NCBI RefSeq assembly: GCF_008326345.1
Contig: NZ_BJEN01000003.1
Coordinates: 62,001 to 126,000 of the forward strand
DNA: 64,000 nucleotides
Direction of reading: 5' to 3'
Origin: Cutibacterium modestum
GTDB taxonomy: Bacteria > Actinomycetota > Actinomycetes > Propionibacteriales > Propionibacteriaceae
The notes under the pieces were generated by a model. It was given only the letters and a program-made list of their open reading frames with translations. It did not search any database and was not told the DNA's origin. Shown here in pieces: positions 38,697-46,809 of this stretch (position 1 is the stretch's first letter; each line of letters begins with the position of its first letter). A program made the position numbers and the translations under genes.

Positions 38697-39944
38697 ATGA
38701 CGTGGAATCGCAACATTCCTGGCTTGCTGACCGACGACGTCCGCCTCAGAGTCCCGCTAGATCACAGCAACCCTGACGACGTGCGCACTATTGAAGTGTA
38801 TGCGCGTCGAGTGGCCACCCTCGACGGCACCGACAAGCCCTACCTGATCTTCCTGCAAGGCGGCCCAGGGTGTGAGTCTCCCCGCCCGACTCTGCGCGAC
38901 CCCGGATTCCCCGGTTGGTTGTCGCGCGCGCTGGAGGACTACCAGCTTGTTCTGCTCGATCAGCGCGGCACGGGGTTGTCCTCTCCGGTGAGTGAGCCGG
39001 TGGGGGATGCTGCCAGCCAGGCCGAGTACCTCACCCATCTTCGCGCCGACGAGATCGTTGAGGACTGCGAAGATATTCGACGACACCTCGGCATTCAGAA
39101 GTGGGCGGCCCTGGGCCAGTCTTTCGGTGGGTTCACCTTGCTGAGGTACTTGTCTACCTACTCGGAGTCGTTGTCGGCTGGGTACTTCACGGGTGGTTTG
39201 TCGGCAGTCGGGCGATCCGCTGACGATATTTACGCTGCCTGCTACGAGCAGTTGCGCGCCAAGTCGCTTGAGTATTACAAGCGCTTTCCGGGGGATCGGG
39301 AGCGGTTCGCCGAGTTGGCGGCGTTTGCGAAGAAGGGCGAAATCACCACGCCGAGCGGAGATGTGGTATGTCCGTCGCGGCTGCGGTCTCTAGGGCATCT
39401 ATTGGGTGCTTCAGGTGGGGCCGAGAAGCTGCACTACCTGTTGGAGTACCCGCACACCTCGCGGGCGTTTCGTCATGATTTGGTCGAGCTGTTGCCGTAT
39501 GGCGGACGTAACCCGTTGTATACCGTCATCCATGAGTCTTCTTATGCCGATGGTGTGGTTACCGATTGGTCGGCTGCCCGGATGCTGCCTGAAGACTTCC
39601 GGAAAGAACCGACCTTGTTGACGGGTGAACACGTCATGCCGGAGTGGTTTGATACCGACCAGGAGTTACGCCCTTGGAAGGAGGTCGCTAACCTCATTGC
39701 GAACCACCCGTGGCCGAAGCTATACGACCCCGATGTGCTTCGGTCTGTCGAGGTGCCGTGCGCTGCCGCGGTGTACCACGACGACGCCTATGTGCCGCGC
39801 GAGTTCTCCCTCGAGACGGCGTCCCTGTTGCCGCAGATGCACGCCTGGGTGACGACCGAATACGAGCACAACGGGTCGAACGCCTCGGGCGGAGCGGTGC
39901 TTGACCGCCTTATCAAGCTCGCGAAGGACGAGATCGTTAGGTGA
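38697..39944 (+). CDS. pip: Prolyl iminopeptidase-type alpha/beta hydrolase (S33)
   Basis: A 415-residue hydrolase that removes N-terminal proline from peptides. The oxyanion region 'LIFLQGGPGCESPRP' is near residue 50. 'LVLLDQRGTGLSSP' and the nucleophile elbow 'WAALGQSFGGFTLLRYLS' (Ser in GQSFGG, about residue 142) are followed by the C-terminal His in 'EYEHNGSNASGG'. The length matches the larger (about 410) proline iminopeptidases. Gene symbol is by family. Confidence 0.9.
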   Translation: MTWNRNIPGLLTDDVRLRVPLDHSNPDDVRTIEVYARRVATLDGTDKPYLIFLQGGPGCESPRPTLRDPGFPGWLSRALEDYQLVLLDQRGTGLSSPVSEPVGDAASQAEYLTHLRADEIVEDCEDIRRHLGIQKWAALGQSFGGFTLLRYLSTYSESLSAGYFTGGLSAVGRSADDIYAACYEQLRAKSLEYYKRFPGDRERFAELAAFAKKGEITTPSGDVVCPSRLRSLGHLLGASGGAEKLHYLLEYPHTSRAFRHDLVELLPYGGRNPLYTVIHESSYADGVVTDWSAARMLPEDFRKEPTLLTGEHVMPEWFDTDQELRPWKEVANLIANHPWPKLYDPDVLRSVEVPCAAAVYHDDAYVPREFSLETASLLPQMHAWVTTEYEHNGSNASGGAVLDRLIKLAKDEIVR

Positions 39945-40092
39945 GACCGAGTGATCGGGTTGGGATGGTGGATTCGGCGGTGAACTGGACATGGACCCGA
40001 GCACCGATGGCGTGGGCACCCCCGAAGCGGTGGGGTCACTCACCTGGCCCGAGTCGGCTATTTCGGAGTCGCCTCCCGATACCGTTGGCTCC

Positions 40093-40689
40093 ATGACCGA
40101 CCACTTCGCAGGCGACCCCCGCACCAACTGGGAGCGGATGCTCGCCGGGGACCTCTACATCGCCAACGATCCGGAGAATGCCCGCATCGCTGACCGCGGG
40201 GCCAGGCTGGCCGACGCCTACCACCGGGCCTTCCTCAATGATCCGGCCAGTGCCCGACCCCTGCTGGCCGACCTTCTCGGTGAGCTCGGTGAGGGCGCCG
40301 TGATCAAGCCCCCGCTCTACGTCGACTACGGCGAGAACATCCACCTCGGTGCCCGCAGCTTTGTCAACTACAACTTGACGGCCCGCGACGTTGCTGAGAT
40401 CCGGGTCGGTACCGACTGCCAGATCGGCCCCAACGTCCAGCTGCTCACCCCTACACACCCCATCGCTCCAGATCTGCGCCGAGACCGTCTCGAGGCCGCC
40501 GAACCCATCACCATCGGCAACAACGCGTGGCTGGGCGGGGGAGCGATCGTCTGCCCCGGCGTCACCATCGGCAACGACAGCGTCATTGGAGCTGGCGCCG
40601 TCGTCACCAAGGACATTCCAGCCGGATCCATCGCTGTTGGCAATCCGGCATGTGTCACCGGATCGGTCTACGACAGGAAGGGTGAATGA
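40093..40689 (+). CDS. Maltose/galactoside O-acetyltransferase family (LbH) protein
   Basis: A 198-residue left-handed beta-helix acetyltransferase of the Maa/LacA/NodL type. 'WERMLAGDLYIANDPEN' is the family head. The hexapeptide repeats include 'VGTDCQIGPNVQLLTPTHPI' (catalytic His) and 'IGNNAWLGGGAIVCPGVTIG'. It transfers acetyl from acetyl-CoA to a sugar. ATG 40093 matches the family start; the frame opens at 39991. It overlaps the next gene by four bases. Confidence 0.88.
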   Translation: MTDHFAGDPRTNWERMLAGDLYIANDPENARIADRGARLADAYHRAFLNDPASARPLLADLLGELGEGAVIKPPLYVDYGENIHLGARSFVNYNLTARDVAEIRVGTDCQIGPNVQLLTPTHPIAPDLRRDRLEAAEPITIGNNAWLGGGAIVCPGVTIGNDSVIGAGAVVTKDIPAGSIAVGNPACVTGSVYDRKGE

Positions 40690-41411
40690 CCATGAATGAC
40701 ATCCCGGAGACATCTACCGCCTGGTGCGACCCCGACGCGGTTGGTGCTTCGCTCCCCGAGACTGACGAGGTGGAGGCCGACCTGCAGACCGTGCAGATCC
40801 CGCCCGCAGAGTCCTTCGAGGTGCTGCGTCGCGCCAGTGAGGAGGAATTGAGAGCCCAAGAGCGAGGTGAACAGCTCGATCCGTTGGAGTCCGGACGGGC
40901 CGCGATCACTATTGTCCTGACCCCGCTGTGCCAGCTCGAAGGCGCCGTCATGCTCGGCGTTAGCCTGCTGGAGGCTGCTGTCAAGCGGGTTGAGCAGGTT
41001 GACGACGACGCAGTTGAGGTTTACCTACCCGATTGGCTTTTTGACCACGACAACCTCACCGCAGCGGACGTTCCCGGGTTGCTCGTCGAGCGGGTACGTC
41101 GTGACCTTGCTGACCCAGTCGTCGTCTCCACTATGGGGGAGGAGGCCGTCGAGCAGCTACGCAGCGGTCTGTCGGCGATCCTGGCAGCTCAGCGTCATGA
41201 CGCCGCCGAGTTCTCCCGGTACGTTAACCCTGACGTCGACCCCGAATGGCTTATTGACGGCTGCCAGGAAATCTGCGTCGCCCTGGCTGCCCACGCTGCG
41301 ACCATCGGATGGCAGCGCCCTGAGGTTGACGTCTCCAACGTTTTCTCCAGCCTCGACGTGGCTAGTGAGCCTGATCTCGTCCGAACCCTGCTGAGGCAAG
41401 CCCGACAATGA
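40686..41411 (+). CDS. Conserved hypothetical protein between acetyltransferase and sirtuin genes
   Basis: A 241-residue mostly alpha-helical soluble protein with no motif I recognise ('PLCQLEGAVMLGVSLLEAAV', 'WLIDGCQEICVALAAHAATI'). It starts at an ATGA overlap with the acetyltransferase and ends at another ATGA overlap with the sirtuin, so the three genes form a tight operon. Function unknown. Confidence 0.7.
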   Translation: MTMNDIPETSTAWCDPDAVGASLPETDEVEADLQTVQIPPAESFEVLRRASEEELRAQERGEQLDPLESGRAAITIVLTPLCQLEGAVMLGVSLLEAAVKRVEQVDDDAVEVYLPDWLFDHDNLTAADVPGLLVERVRRDLADPVVVSTMGEEAVEQLRSGLSAILAAQRHDAAEFSRYVNPDVDPEWLIDGCQEICVALAAHAATIGWQRPEVDVSNVFSSLDVASEPDLVRTLLRQARQ

Positions 41412-42147
41412 CTGGGGAACAACTTGCACGGTGGATCGAGGAGTCGACGTCGACGGTGTTTTTTGGCGGCGCCGGAATGTCCACCGAGTCGGGCATCCCG
41501 GATTTTCGCTCGGCTGGCGGGCTTTATGCCACCCAGCACAATCTGCCTTTGCTGCTGAGTACATGCTCAGCCACGGCTGTCTAGTTGAGCATCCGAGGGA
41601 ATTCTTCGATTTCTATCGCACCTACCTTGTCCATCCTGAGGCCAGGCCCAATGCCGGTCATCGTGCGTTGGTTACTTTGGAGCAGGCTGGGGAACTTTCG
41701 ACGATCATTACCCAGAATATTGACGGCCTGCACCAGGAGGCGGGGTCCCGTCAGGTCATTGAGTTGCATGGGTCGGTGCACCGCAACCGCAACCGCTGCC
41801 TGGATTGTGGGCGGGACCATCCACTTTCGGTGATCATGGACGCTCCCGGAATCCCGCGGTGCTCATGTGGTGGGATGGTACGTCCCAAGGTTGTTCTTTA
41901 TGAGGAATCTCTGCGACGTCAGGACCTTAACGACGCGATTACTGCGATCAGTGCCGCCGACCTGCTCATCGTCGGAGGAACCTCGCTCAACGTGTACCCG
42001 GCTGCAGCTCTGCTGAGGTTTTTCCGTGGTCGACACCTGGCTCTTATTAACCGTGAGGCTACCGGCTACGACCGGGCCGCCGACCTTGTCATCCATGATG
42101 GTTTAGGTAAGACGTTGTCTGCGGTTCAGCGTGCCGTGATGCCCTGA
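41408..42147 (+). pseudogene. Sir2-family NAD-dependent protein deacylase, frameshifted
   Basis: The first frame gives 'FFGGAGMSTESGIPDFRSAG', the NAD-binding core, then stops at 41583. The rest continues in another frame: 'SAFAAEYMLSHGCLVEHP', the catalytic 'TQNIDGLHQEAG' and zinc cysteines 'CLDC' and 'CSCG'. Adding one C to the CC at 41546-41547 gives a continuous sirtuin of about 245 residues (NLPFAAEYMLSH). It overlaps the upstream gene by ATGA. Confidence 0.88.
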
Positions 42148-42239
42148 CAGGTGACTTTGTGGAGTCCGCTGAAGGTTGCTAGGCGGTGGGCTTGGCTGAT
42201 TTTGGGAGGGTGTTTTCTCATGGCCGAGGTGGACGAGAC

Positions 42240-42570
42240 GCAGGAGTGGGAAAACTCCCGACAAGGTGGCGGGCCTGGTCCAGTTGGTGCGGATCACGTG
42301 GCAACAAAAGGTGCCAACGATGTTTGGGGTGCTGTGGGCTCCCAAGATCGGACGGATCCAGCAGGCGATGAACGTGGCGCGCGAGGAGGTGATCGCTGGG
42401 ATGTACCGACCCCCATCGATCTGGTGGACGAGAACATGTACAGGGATTATCAGATGTTGATCGAGCAGAATGGTGAGGTCTAGCAGGATATGGTCACCAA
42501 GGAGAAACGCCACGAGGAGCTGGCGGCTCGATGTCGGAAGCTCCTGGACGAGGACGTCAAGAGTGCTTGA
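42240..42570 (+). pseudogene. Remnant of an unrecognised gene
   Basis: Two frames read together as protein: 'DKVAGLVQLVRITWQQKVPT' and 'KIGRIQQAMNVAREEVIAGM' then 'IDLVDENMYRDYQMLIEQNG', and after an in-frame TAG at 42481 'QDMVTKEKRHEELAARCRKL'. A frameshift near 42415 and the TAG show decay. I recognise no family. It lies directly after the sirtuin and begins the accessory island. Confidence 0.4.
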
Positions 42571-42725
42571 GTTTTTTCCTACGATTCCAAGAGGTCCTAA
42601 CCCTCTCGGGGCTGCGACGCGGGCGAGGTGAACCTTGTGGCCATCCGGGTTCTGAGTCAATGGACGCCCACGACAGGCACGCCACCGAGGAACAGGCCTG
42701 CGCGGTGGTCCGCTGTCGACGGCCC

Positions 42726-42754
42726 GGCTCACCCCCGCGTAGGCGGGGTTCCAC
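42726..42754. CRISPR. Isolated type I-E-like CRISPR repeat, degenerate
   Basis: The 29 bases contain GGCTCACCCCCGC, GTAG and GCGGGGTTCCAC, the hairpin form of type I-E repeats. Read on the minus strand, CCCCGCCTACGCGGGGGTGA closely resembles, as I recall it, the C. acnes type I-E repeat. No second copy is found one unit (about 61 bases) away on either side and no cas genes are present, so this is a relic rather than an array. Confidence 0.4.
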
Positions 42755-42800
42755 TGGGGCGACTGTCTCTCCTCCGGCTGCCCACACGGCCGTCGTCGAG

Positions 42801-43085
42801 GTGTGCGGCGATGTCACCGTGACCGGCCTTGAGGCCCGTCAGGAAGGAGAGTTCTTCGCAGGTCTTGACCGGCCGCTGTTCCCGCCTGTGGTTGGGTATG
42901 CTGAGATTGCCGAGGCTGCGGGGGTCTCGCGTCAGCGTATCCGTCAGCTCGCCGGCACCGCCGGGTTCCCTGTACCTGTCATCGAAACCACGCAAGGCCC
43001 GCTGTTTCCCAAAGCCGCAGCCGAGCAGTGGGCACGGACACGCCAGCCCAAGGCAGGCCGGCCACAACGGACCACCGCACCATGA
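42801..43085 (+). CDS. HTH DNA-binding protein of mobile-element type, N-terminally truncated
   Basis: A 94-residue open part of a longer frame. 'VVGYAEIAEAAGVSRQRIRQ' is a MerR/AlpA-like helix-turn-helix and 'GPLFPKAAAEQWARTRQP' is the matching wing. Related proteins in actinobacterial integrative elements have a longer N-terminal domain. Upstream of 42780 the frame no longer looks like protein and meets the CRISPR-like repeat, so the head is probably lost. GTG 42801 is an arbitrary start. Confidence 0.45.
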   Translation: MCGDVTVTGLEARQEGEFFAGLDRPLFPPVVGYAEIAEAAGVSRQRIRQLAGTAGFPVPVIETTQGPLFPKAAAEQWARTRQPKAGRPQRTTAP

Positions 43086-43091
43086 CAGACT

Positions 43092-43125
43092 TGTGTGCTG
43101 GGCCTGTTGGCCGACCCAGCACACA
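43092..43125. terminator. 11-bp hairpin after the HTH gene
   Basis: TGTGTGCTGGG pairs with CCCAGCACACA over 12 bases, seven bases after the HTH stop. No T-run follows. Confidence 0.45.
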
Positions 43126-43198
43126 CCCCGGGGCCGGACCGGGGCCCGGCCCTCTCATCTACCACGAAACCGTAACGTATAGACACAGGAGTACCCCC

Positions 43199-43392
43199 GT
43201 GACCATTCTCATCGCCCACTTCGCCATCTTCCTCATCGTCAGCGGAGCACTAGGGGGATCGCAGCTATAGCCAGCTCCCATGTCAGACGCAAAAACCACG
43301 ACTACGGCATAGAACAGAAGAACCCCCTTGTCGGGCTCATCCCCTCCATCGCAGCCATCATCGCCGGCGTCCTCCTCTACCGCCTCATCTGA
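43199..43392 (+). pseudogene. Small two-helix membrane protein, frameshifted
   Basis: GTG 43199 has AGGAG upstream and gives 'MTILIAHFAIFLIVSGALGG', then a stop at 43268. In the next frame 'AAIASSHVRRKNHDYGIEQK' and 'LVGLIPSIAAIIAGVLLYRL' complete a typical small mobile-element membrane protein. Adding one G to GGGGG at 43253-43257 joins them (about 64 residues). Confidence 0.5.
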
Positions 43393-43546
43393 GCAAAACT
43401 CCCAGACCGCCCACCGCAGTCGCTCCCCGTTCCTGCCCTTGACGAAAGTGTTGACGCGCCACGAGACCTGCCACCACAGCCGCACCCAGCCCCACAGCAA
43501 GCATCCCGAAAGCGGCCACATAAAGCAGTGTCGCGGCCTGGTCCAC
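43385..43546 (-). CDS. Small membrane protein, possibly mobile-element derived
   Basis: A frame of 53 residues reads 'AATLLYVAAFGMLAVGLGAA' followed by 'VVAGLVARQHFRQGQERGA', a membrane helix and a basic tail. Similar short proteins occur in actinobacterial conjugative elements. No SD is seen before GTG 43546. Overlaps the end of the + strand membrane protein by eight bases. Confidence 0.3.
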   Translation of the reverse strand: MDQAATLLYVAAFGMLAVGLGAAVVAGLVARQHFRQGQERGATAVGGLGVLLR

Positions 43547-44047
43547 GCCAGGGGGGAGCCTCGGGGTGGGGGGACGGCAACCTATCTGTAGGCAGCAGAA
43601 TCAACCCAGTCATGGCGTATCCCCTCCTCGCCTCTCACCTATCACCATGCCGCCCCGCACCTCCGCAACGACATCTTCTGCAACGCTATAAGCCGCTCCC
43701 GGCTGGCCAGCACATCTTCGGTCCAGCGGGGCGCAAGGGACCGAAGACAGAGTTCGATGGCGGTTAGGCGGCGAGGTAGGTGCTAAGATTTCCTGGATGG
43801 GTTCTGAGGTGGATTTTCCACTCTCGTGTTGGCGAGCTGTCAGAGCAACATCTAACTCTGGGCCCAGCCGTATCGCGACCGTAAAGGCAGGGCCCTGCCC
43901 CATCGACGGAAAACCGGGAGGGCTACGTCGCATCTCGCTGCTTATGGGACTCGACTGGACGCGCCCGCAAGTCCGAAAGCTGCGACTCCACCTGCACCAC
44001 TCGACCCGAGCTGCAGACACTATCTATTGTGTTGCGTTCGCCACTAC
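43547..44047. other. Gap in the accessory island
   Basis: No gene is convincing here. A short + strand frame (43797-44051, 84 residues) has no recognisable features and is left uncalled. Confidence 0.35.
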
Positions 44048-44265
44048 TTAATCTCTTCCAGGATCAACGCAGCGAAAACCCTTCGCTAGTAAATAGCGCG
44101 ATATGTCTTTGGCGACATCGCCCATGCTGAGATCCGGCGCAGACTCGCATAAATCACAAAAATAGACTGGTTAGAGTACTCCTCAATCGTGGTATTAGAA
44201 AAATTCCTGACGCAGAACTTTCCAAGATTCCGCGTATCTGAAGGAATCGTAAACTTCAAACATTT
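44048..44265 (-). pseudogene. Fragment of an unknown gene, AT-rich
   Basis: 'KFTIPSDTRNLGKFCVRNF' in one frame and 'YFCDLCESAPDLSMGDVAKD' in the next read like one protein with a frameshift near 44175. No start is present. AT-rich compared with the rest of the window. Not recognised. Confidence 0.25.
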
Positions 44266-44286
44266 AGCATCCCTTATCTATCGCGC

Positions 44287-44454
44287 CTAGTGGGGAGGAG
44301 GAGGGGGAGGCGCACCAAGTATCTGCTGTCGCAGTGATGCCGCAAGCCCAGCCACGCCTCTCTTGACAGCAGCTGGACCAACTGCCTTAATGGCGATAAA
44401 CGGTCCTACCCTATTCGATGTCGAAGCTAAACATGACTCTAAGCCGACGAACAT
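44287..44454 (-). CDS. Possible 55-residue peptide with a polyproline tail
   Basis: ATG 44454 gives 'MFVGLESCLASTSNRVGPFI', then a small-residue-rich segment 'AVGPAAVKRGVAGLAASLRQ' and the end 'QILGAPPPPPPH'. The Gly/Ala-rich middle could form a membrane-active helix, as in some bacteriocins. There is no SD. It lies 61 bases downstream of the thioredoxin-like gene on the same strand. Could be chance. Confidence 0.25.
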   Translation of the reverse strand: MFVGLESCLASTSNRVGPFIAIKAVGPAAVKRGVAGLAASLRQQILGAPPPPPPH

Positions 44455-44515
44455 CGAGATCGAGCAGGGATGGACTCGCAGTATATTTTCTCTACCGAAT
44501 CAGAATCTCAAGTTT

Positions 44516-45352
44516 TTACCTTATTCTTTTGGCCGCAGATCTGACACCTGAAGAGGAGCATACATTCTCAGGTTTTCCGCCAGTTTTCGAACATATTTCA
44601 GCCGAAAATAAATTCGCACCACCAATGGTACTTTGAGCTTCCTTTGAATTAGGATTAGTGAGAGCAGACGCAACAGCTGCCCCCTTAATTCCAGCAAGCA
44701 GTGTACCACTATCTGGACCGAAGGTAACTATATCGCCCCAGTAGGTAAGCGGAATGCCTCCATTGGGGCTATATATAGCAAATATTTGTTTCTCTAATTT
44801 CGGAATATCTGCTATTTCACGACCTTCTCTATCGCCTATCTCAAAAGCCTTGAAATTGACATAGTTACTTTTGTATGCATAGTTTTTATAGGTGACAGTC
44901 GGGATATTGGAGAGTTTACCTTCAGCAGAACCGGAAATTGTATCATGAAGATTTTCGAACTTCCCAAATCTAGACAAGGCCGCCGTCAGAGAAAGCCTTT
45001 CCATCGCACAGAACGGACAAAACTCAGCTCCAATATAGAGGAAGTTAGCTTTTGTCGACCCATCCGACTTCTCACCTGTCGCCTGAATCTGTAAGCTAGC
45101 CGACCCTGCACCTACTTGATTGTAGACATCAAGCGGCACACTTGTCAGAGAATCCGATAACTCTCCATGCGAAAGAGGTACTTTTGATTTCTCCTGGTGC
45201 TGATATAGCGCAACAGTCGTCACCGTAGCAGTTATAGCTATCACCAGTACAGCCACCGCTACTGCAACTATCCTCTTTCTTTTCCTTGATACAAGATCTC
45301 GCTCCAACCTATGGCTTAACTCTTCTCTCCGGCTCGCTAACTCACCTCTCAA
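44516..45352 (-). CDS. Membrane-anchored thioredoxin-like protein (DUF929-type) with CPFC
   Basis: A 278-residue protein, clearly AT-richer than its neighbours. A charged cytoplasmic head (1-27) and one membrane helix (about 28-50) precede an extracellular domain. That domain has 'ANFLYIGAEFCPFCAMERLS', with a CPFC active site at Cys112-Cys115, as in thioredoxin-fold disulfide enzymes and DUF929 proteins. 'GGIPLTYWGDIVTFGPDSGT' resembles a cis-proline region. Only TTG starts are available (45352 or 45307). Probably acquired by transfer. Confidence 0.72.
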   Translation of the reverse strand: MRGELASRREELSHRLERDLVSRKRKRIVAVAVAVLVIAITATVTTVALYQHQEKSKVPLSHGELSDSLTSVPLDVYNQVGAGSASLQIQATGEKSDGSTKANFLYIGAEFCPFCAMERLSLTAALSRFGKFENLHDTISGSAEGKLSNIPTVTYKNYAYKSNYVNFKAFEIGDREGREIADIPKLEKQIFAIYSPNGGIPLTYWGDIVTFGPDSGTLLAGIKGAAVASALTNPNSKEAQSTIGGANLFSAEICSKTGGKPENVCSSSGVRSAAKRIR

Positions 45353-45583
45353 TAAAGGCTAATAGAACTAACATCGACTTCCGTATACCCAGCTGGATCT
45401 CTCGAACTCGAGAGCGGTATCTCCGCGACCAAGCATAGCGACGCGAGGTGATTCGGGCCTATCACGACGATCAAGGTCATACCTAGCCGCAAACTGCTAA
45501 CCACTACAGAATCGCTGAGTCAACAGCCAAACAACTCGTCTACCGCGCCCGCTTTCAGCGGACGCGGTAGATCGAGGGAAGGG
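45353..45583. other. Gap with a strong hairpin at 45539-45571
   Basis: No gene is seen. TCTACCGCG/CGCGGTAGA encloses CCGCT/AGCGG around TTC (45539-45571), a stable stem-loop downstream of the RHH gene and probably its terminator. Confidence 0.5.
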
Positions 45584-45822
45584 TTAAGGGAGCCCACCTT
45601 GTTCGATGTCGACTAGGTAGCGGGTGAGCGCTTCCTGGATGATCCCTAACTCAGTACGCCCTTCGGCATGAGCCCGTTCAGCCAACTGCCTGTTCAGCCA
45701 CACCGGCAACCCGTCAGACATCGCAGGACCCCACGCGCGCCGCGCCGCAGCGATCCGCTCTGGTGACCAACCACGCTCGAAATCCTCTGCGGCCCCTCAT
45801 CACGAGCATCCATCTCCGGCAT
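45584..45822 (-). pseudogene. RHH (CopG-like) antitoxin gene, frameshifted
   Basis: ATG 45822 with a good SD (GGAGG) gives 'MPEMDARDEG'. In the next frame comes 'AAEDFERGWSPERIAAARRA', then 'LPVWLNRQLAERAHAEGRTE' and 'LGIIQEALTRYL', a classic ribbon-helix-helix pattern. One added G in the run at 45793-45796 (CCCC on +) joins them into about 79 residues. Confidence 0.5.
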
Positions 45823-45836
45823 ACCAATCCTCCCCT

Positions 45837-45930
45837 CTAGATCGCCTCGGTGTACCGCTTGCGTGCCACCATCGCATGAAACACGGTGACCTTGGCTCCA
45901 TGGATAACTTCCGTTCCCCGCGGAGAAGAG
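45837..45930 (-). pseudogene. Fragment of the gene upstream of the antitoxin (possible toxin)
   Basis: 'EVIHGAKVTVFHAMVARKRY' then TEAI and a stop at 45837 read like the end of a small basic protein. It is followed 14 bases later by the antitoxin start, the spacing of a toxin-antitoxin pair. The upstream part is not recoverable in any frame, so the toxin identity is inference only. Confidence 0.3.
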
Positions 45931-46289
45931 TAGGGGCAGGGAGGGAACAAGTGTGGATGCCTGACCGCCCATGGGCCTCCAACGACCCGACCATGGGTCT
46001 ACACCCTACGAACCGCACCCATAGCCATGAAGCGGGTGTACCTGGAGGCCAGAGGAGCTGTGCTGGGGGTCCAGGGGCTGTTTCATCGTGTGGTTCCTGT
46101 CGGGAGGATCTGGGCTGGTCAGCGGCTCGACACCCGTGTCATGGCGGTCTTCTCTGCGCCGGTGACCCCATAGTTGGTATTTCGTTTGACAGCGATTTGG
46201 CGAGCCACGTAGTCGCATCTGTAGATCGTGTCGGAAAGCTTGGGGAATGGCGTGGGGACATCATCAGATGTCACCGGCATCCCTGCACC
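45931..46289. other. Gap in the accessory island
   Basis: No supported gene. A short + frame from 46027 ('MKRVYLEARGAVLGVQGLFH') of 48 residues has no SD and is not called. Confidence 0.3.
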
Positions 46290-46643
46290 TCACCCTCGTA
46301 CCGTTTCCACCGCAACACATAACATAAGGAGCGCCACGACGGTGATCGCAACCAAGCCTGCACAGGCCACGATCATCGCCCAACGGTTACTTGCGCCGTT
46401 GAGGACGAGAACTCCGGTAATCACGGCAGCCACAAGACCCACACACAGCGCTATAGTGGCCCACGGTAACGCGGCGCTGTGGGCCGTCTGCCATGCGGCG
46501 GGAGAAGCCATTGTTTCGCTGGTGCGTATCCCCGACCAACTGTTCAATTTCAACCTCCCACGTGCGGCAGCATAGGTCGTGCCCCAAAACGCCAAGCCCG
46601 TCAAGATGTTGACCGCCGCCACAATGATGGGCAACCCAGTCAT
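46290..46643 (-). CDS. SdpI-family membrane protein
   Basis: A 117-residue protein with three membrane segments. The loop 'SWSGIRTSETMASPAAWQTA' followed by HSAALPW is the SdpI signature (GIRT...T..S..AW...H..A). In Bacillus, SdpI gives immunity to the SdpC toxin, but many relatives have no known toxin. ATG 46643 has AAAGGAG upstream. It lies just outside the hut operon end and is probably independent of it. Confidence 0.75.
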   Translation of the reverse strand: MTGLPIIVAAVNILTGLAFWGTTYAAARGRLKLNSWSGIRTSETMASPAAWQTAHSAALPWATIALCVGLVAAVITGVLVLNGASNRWAMIVACAGLVAITVVALLMLCVAVETVRG

Positions 46644-46687
46644 TTTCTTTCACTCCTTTAAGCTAGACATCTTTTGAATGCGGATGG

Positions 46688-46766
46688 CTTCCCGCGCTGG
46701 CGGGGAAGACGACCCAGGTACGGGCGTCACATAACCGAACAACGGCTCACCTCTGCATGAGCAGAG
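46688..46766. terminator. Two hairpins downstream of hutH
   Basis: CTCTGC/GCAGAG around ATGA (46751-46766) and CTTCCC/GGGAAG (46688-46708) lie between the hutH stop and the SdpI gene. They probably end the hut transcript. Confidence 0.4.
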
Positions 46767-46809
46767 CACACCCCACGCTACAGGAGCCATGTACACGAAT
46801 CGTGCGTGG

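Noticed and set aside
42726-42754. A functional CRISPR array
   Set aside because: Only one repeat unit, no regularly spaced copies and no cas genes.
43610-44020. 136-residue minus ORF in the island
   Set aside because: Low-complexity Pro/Ser/Arg text, no SD and no family features.
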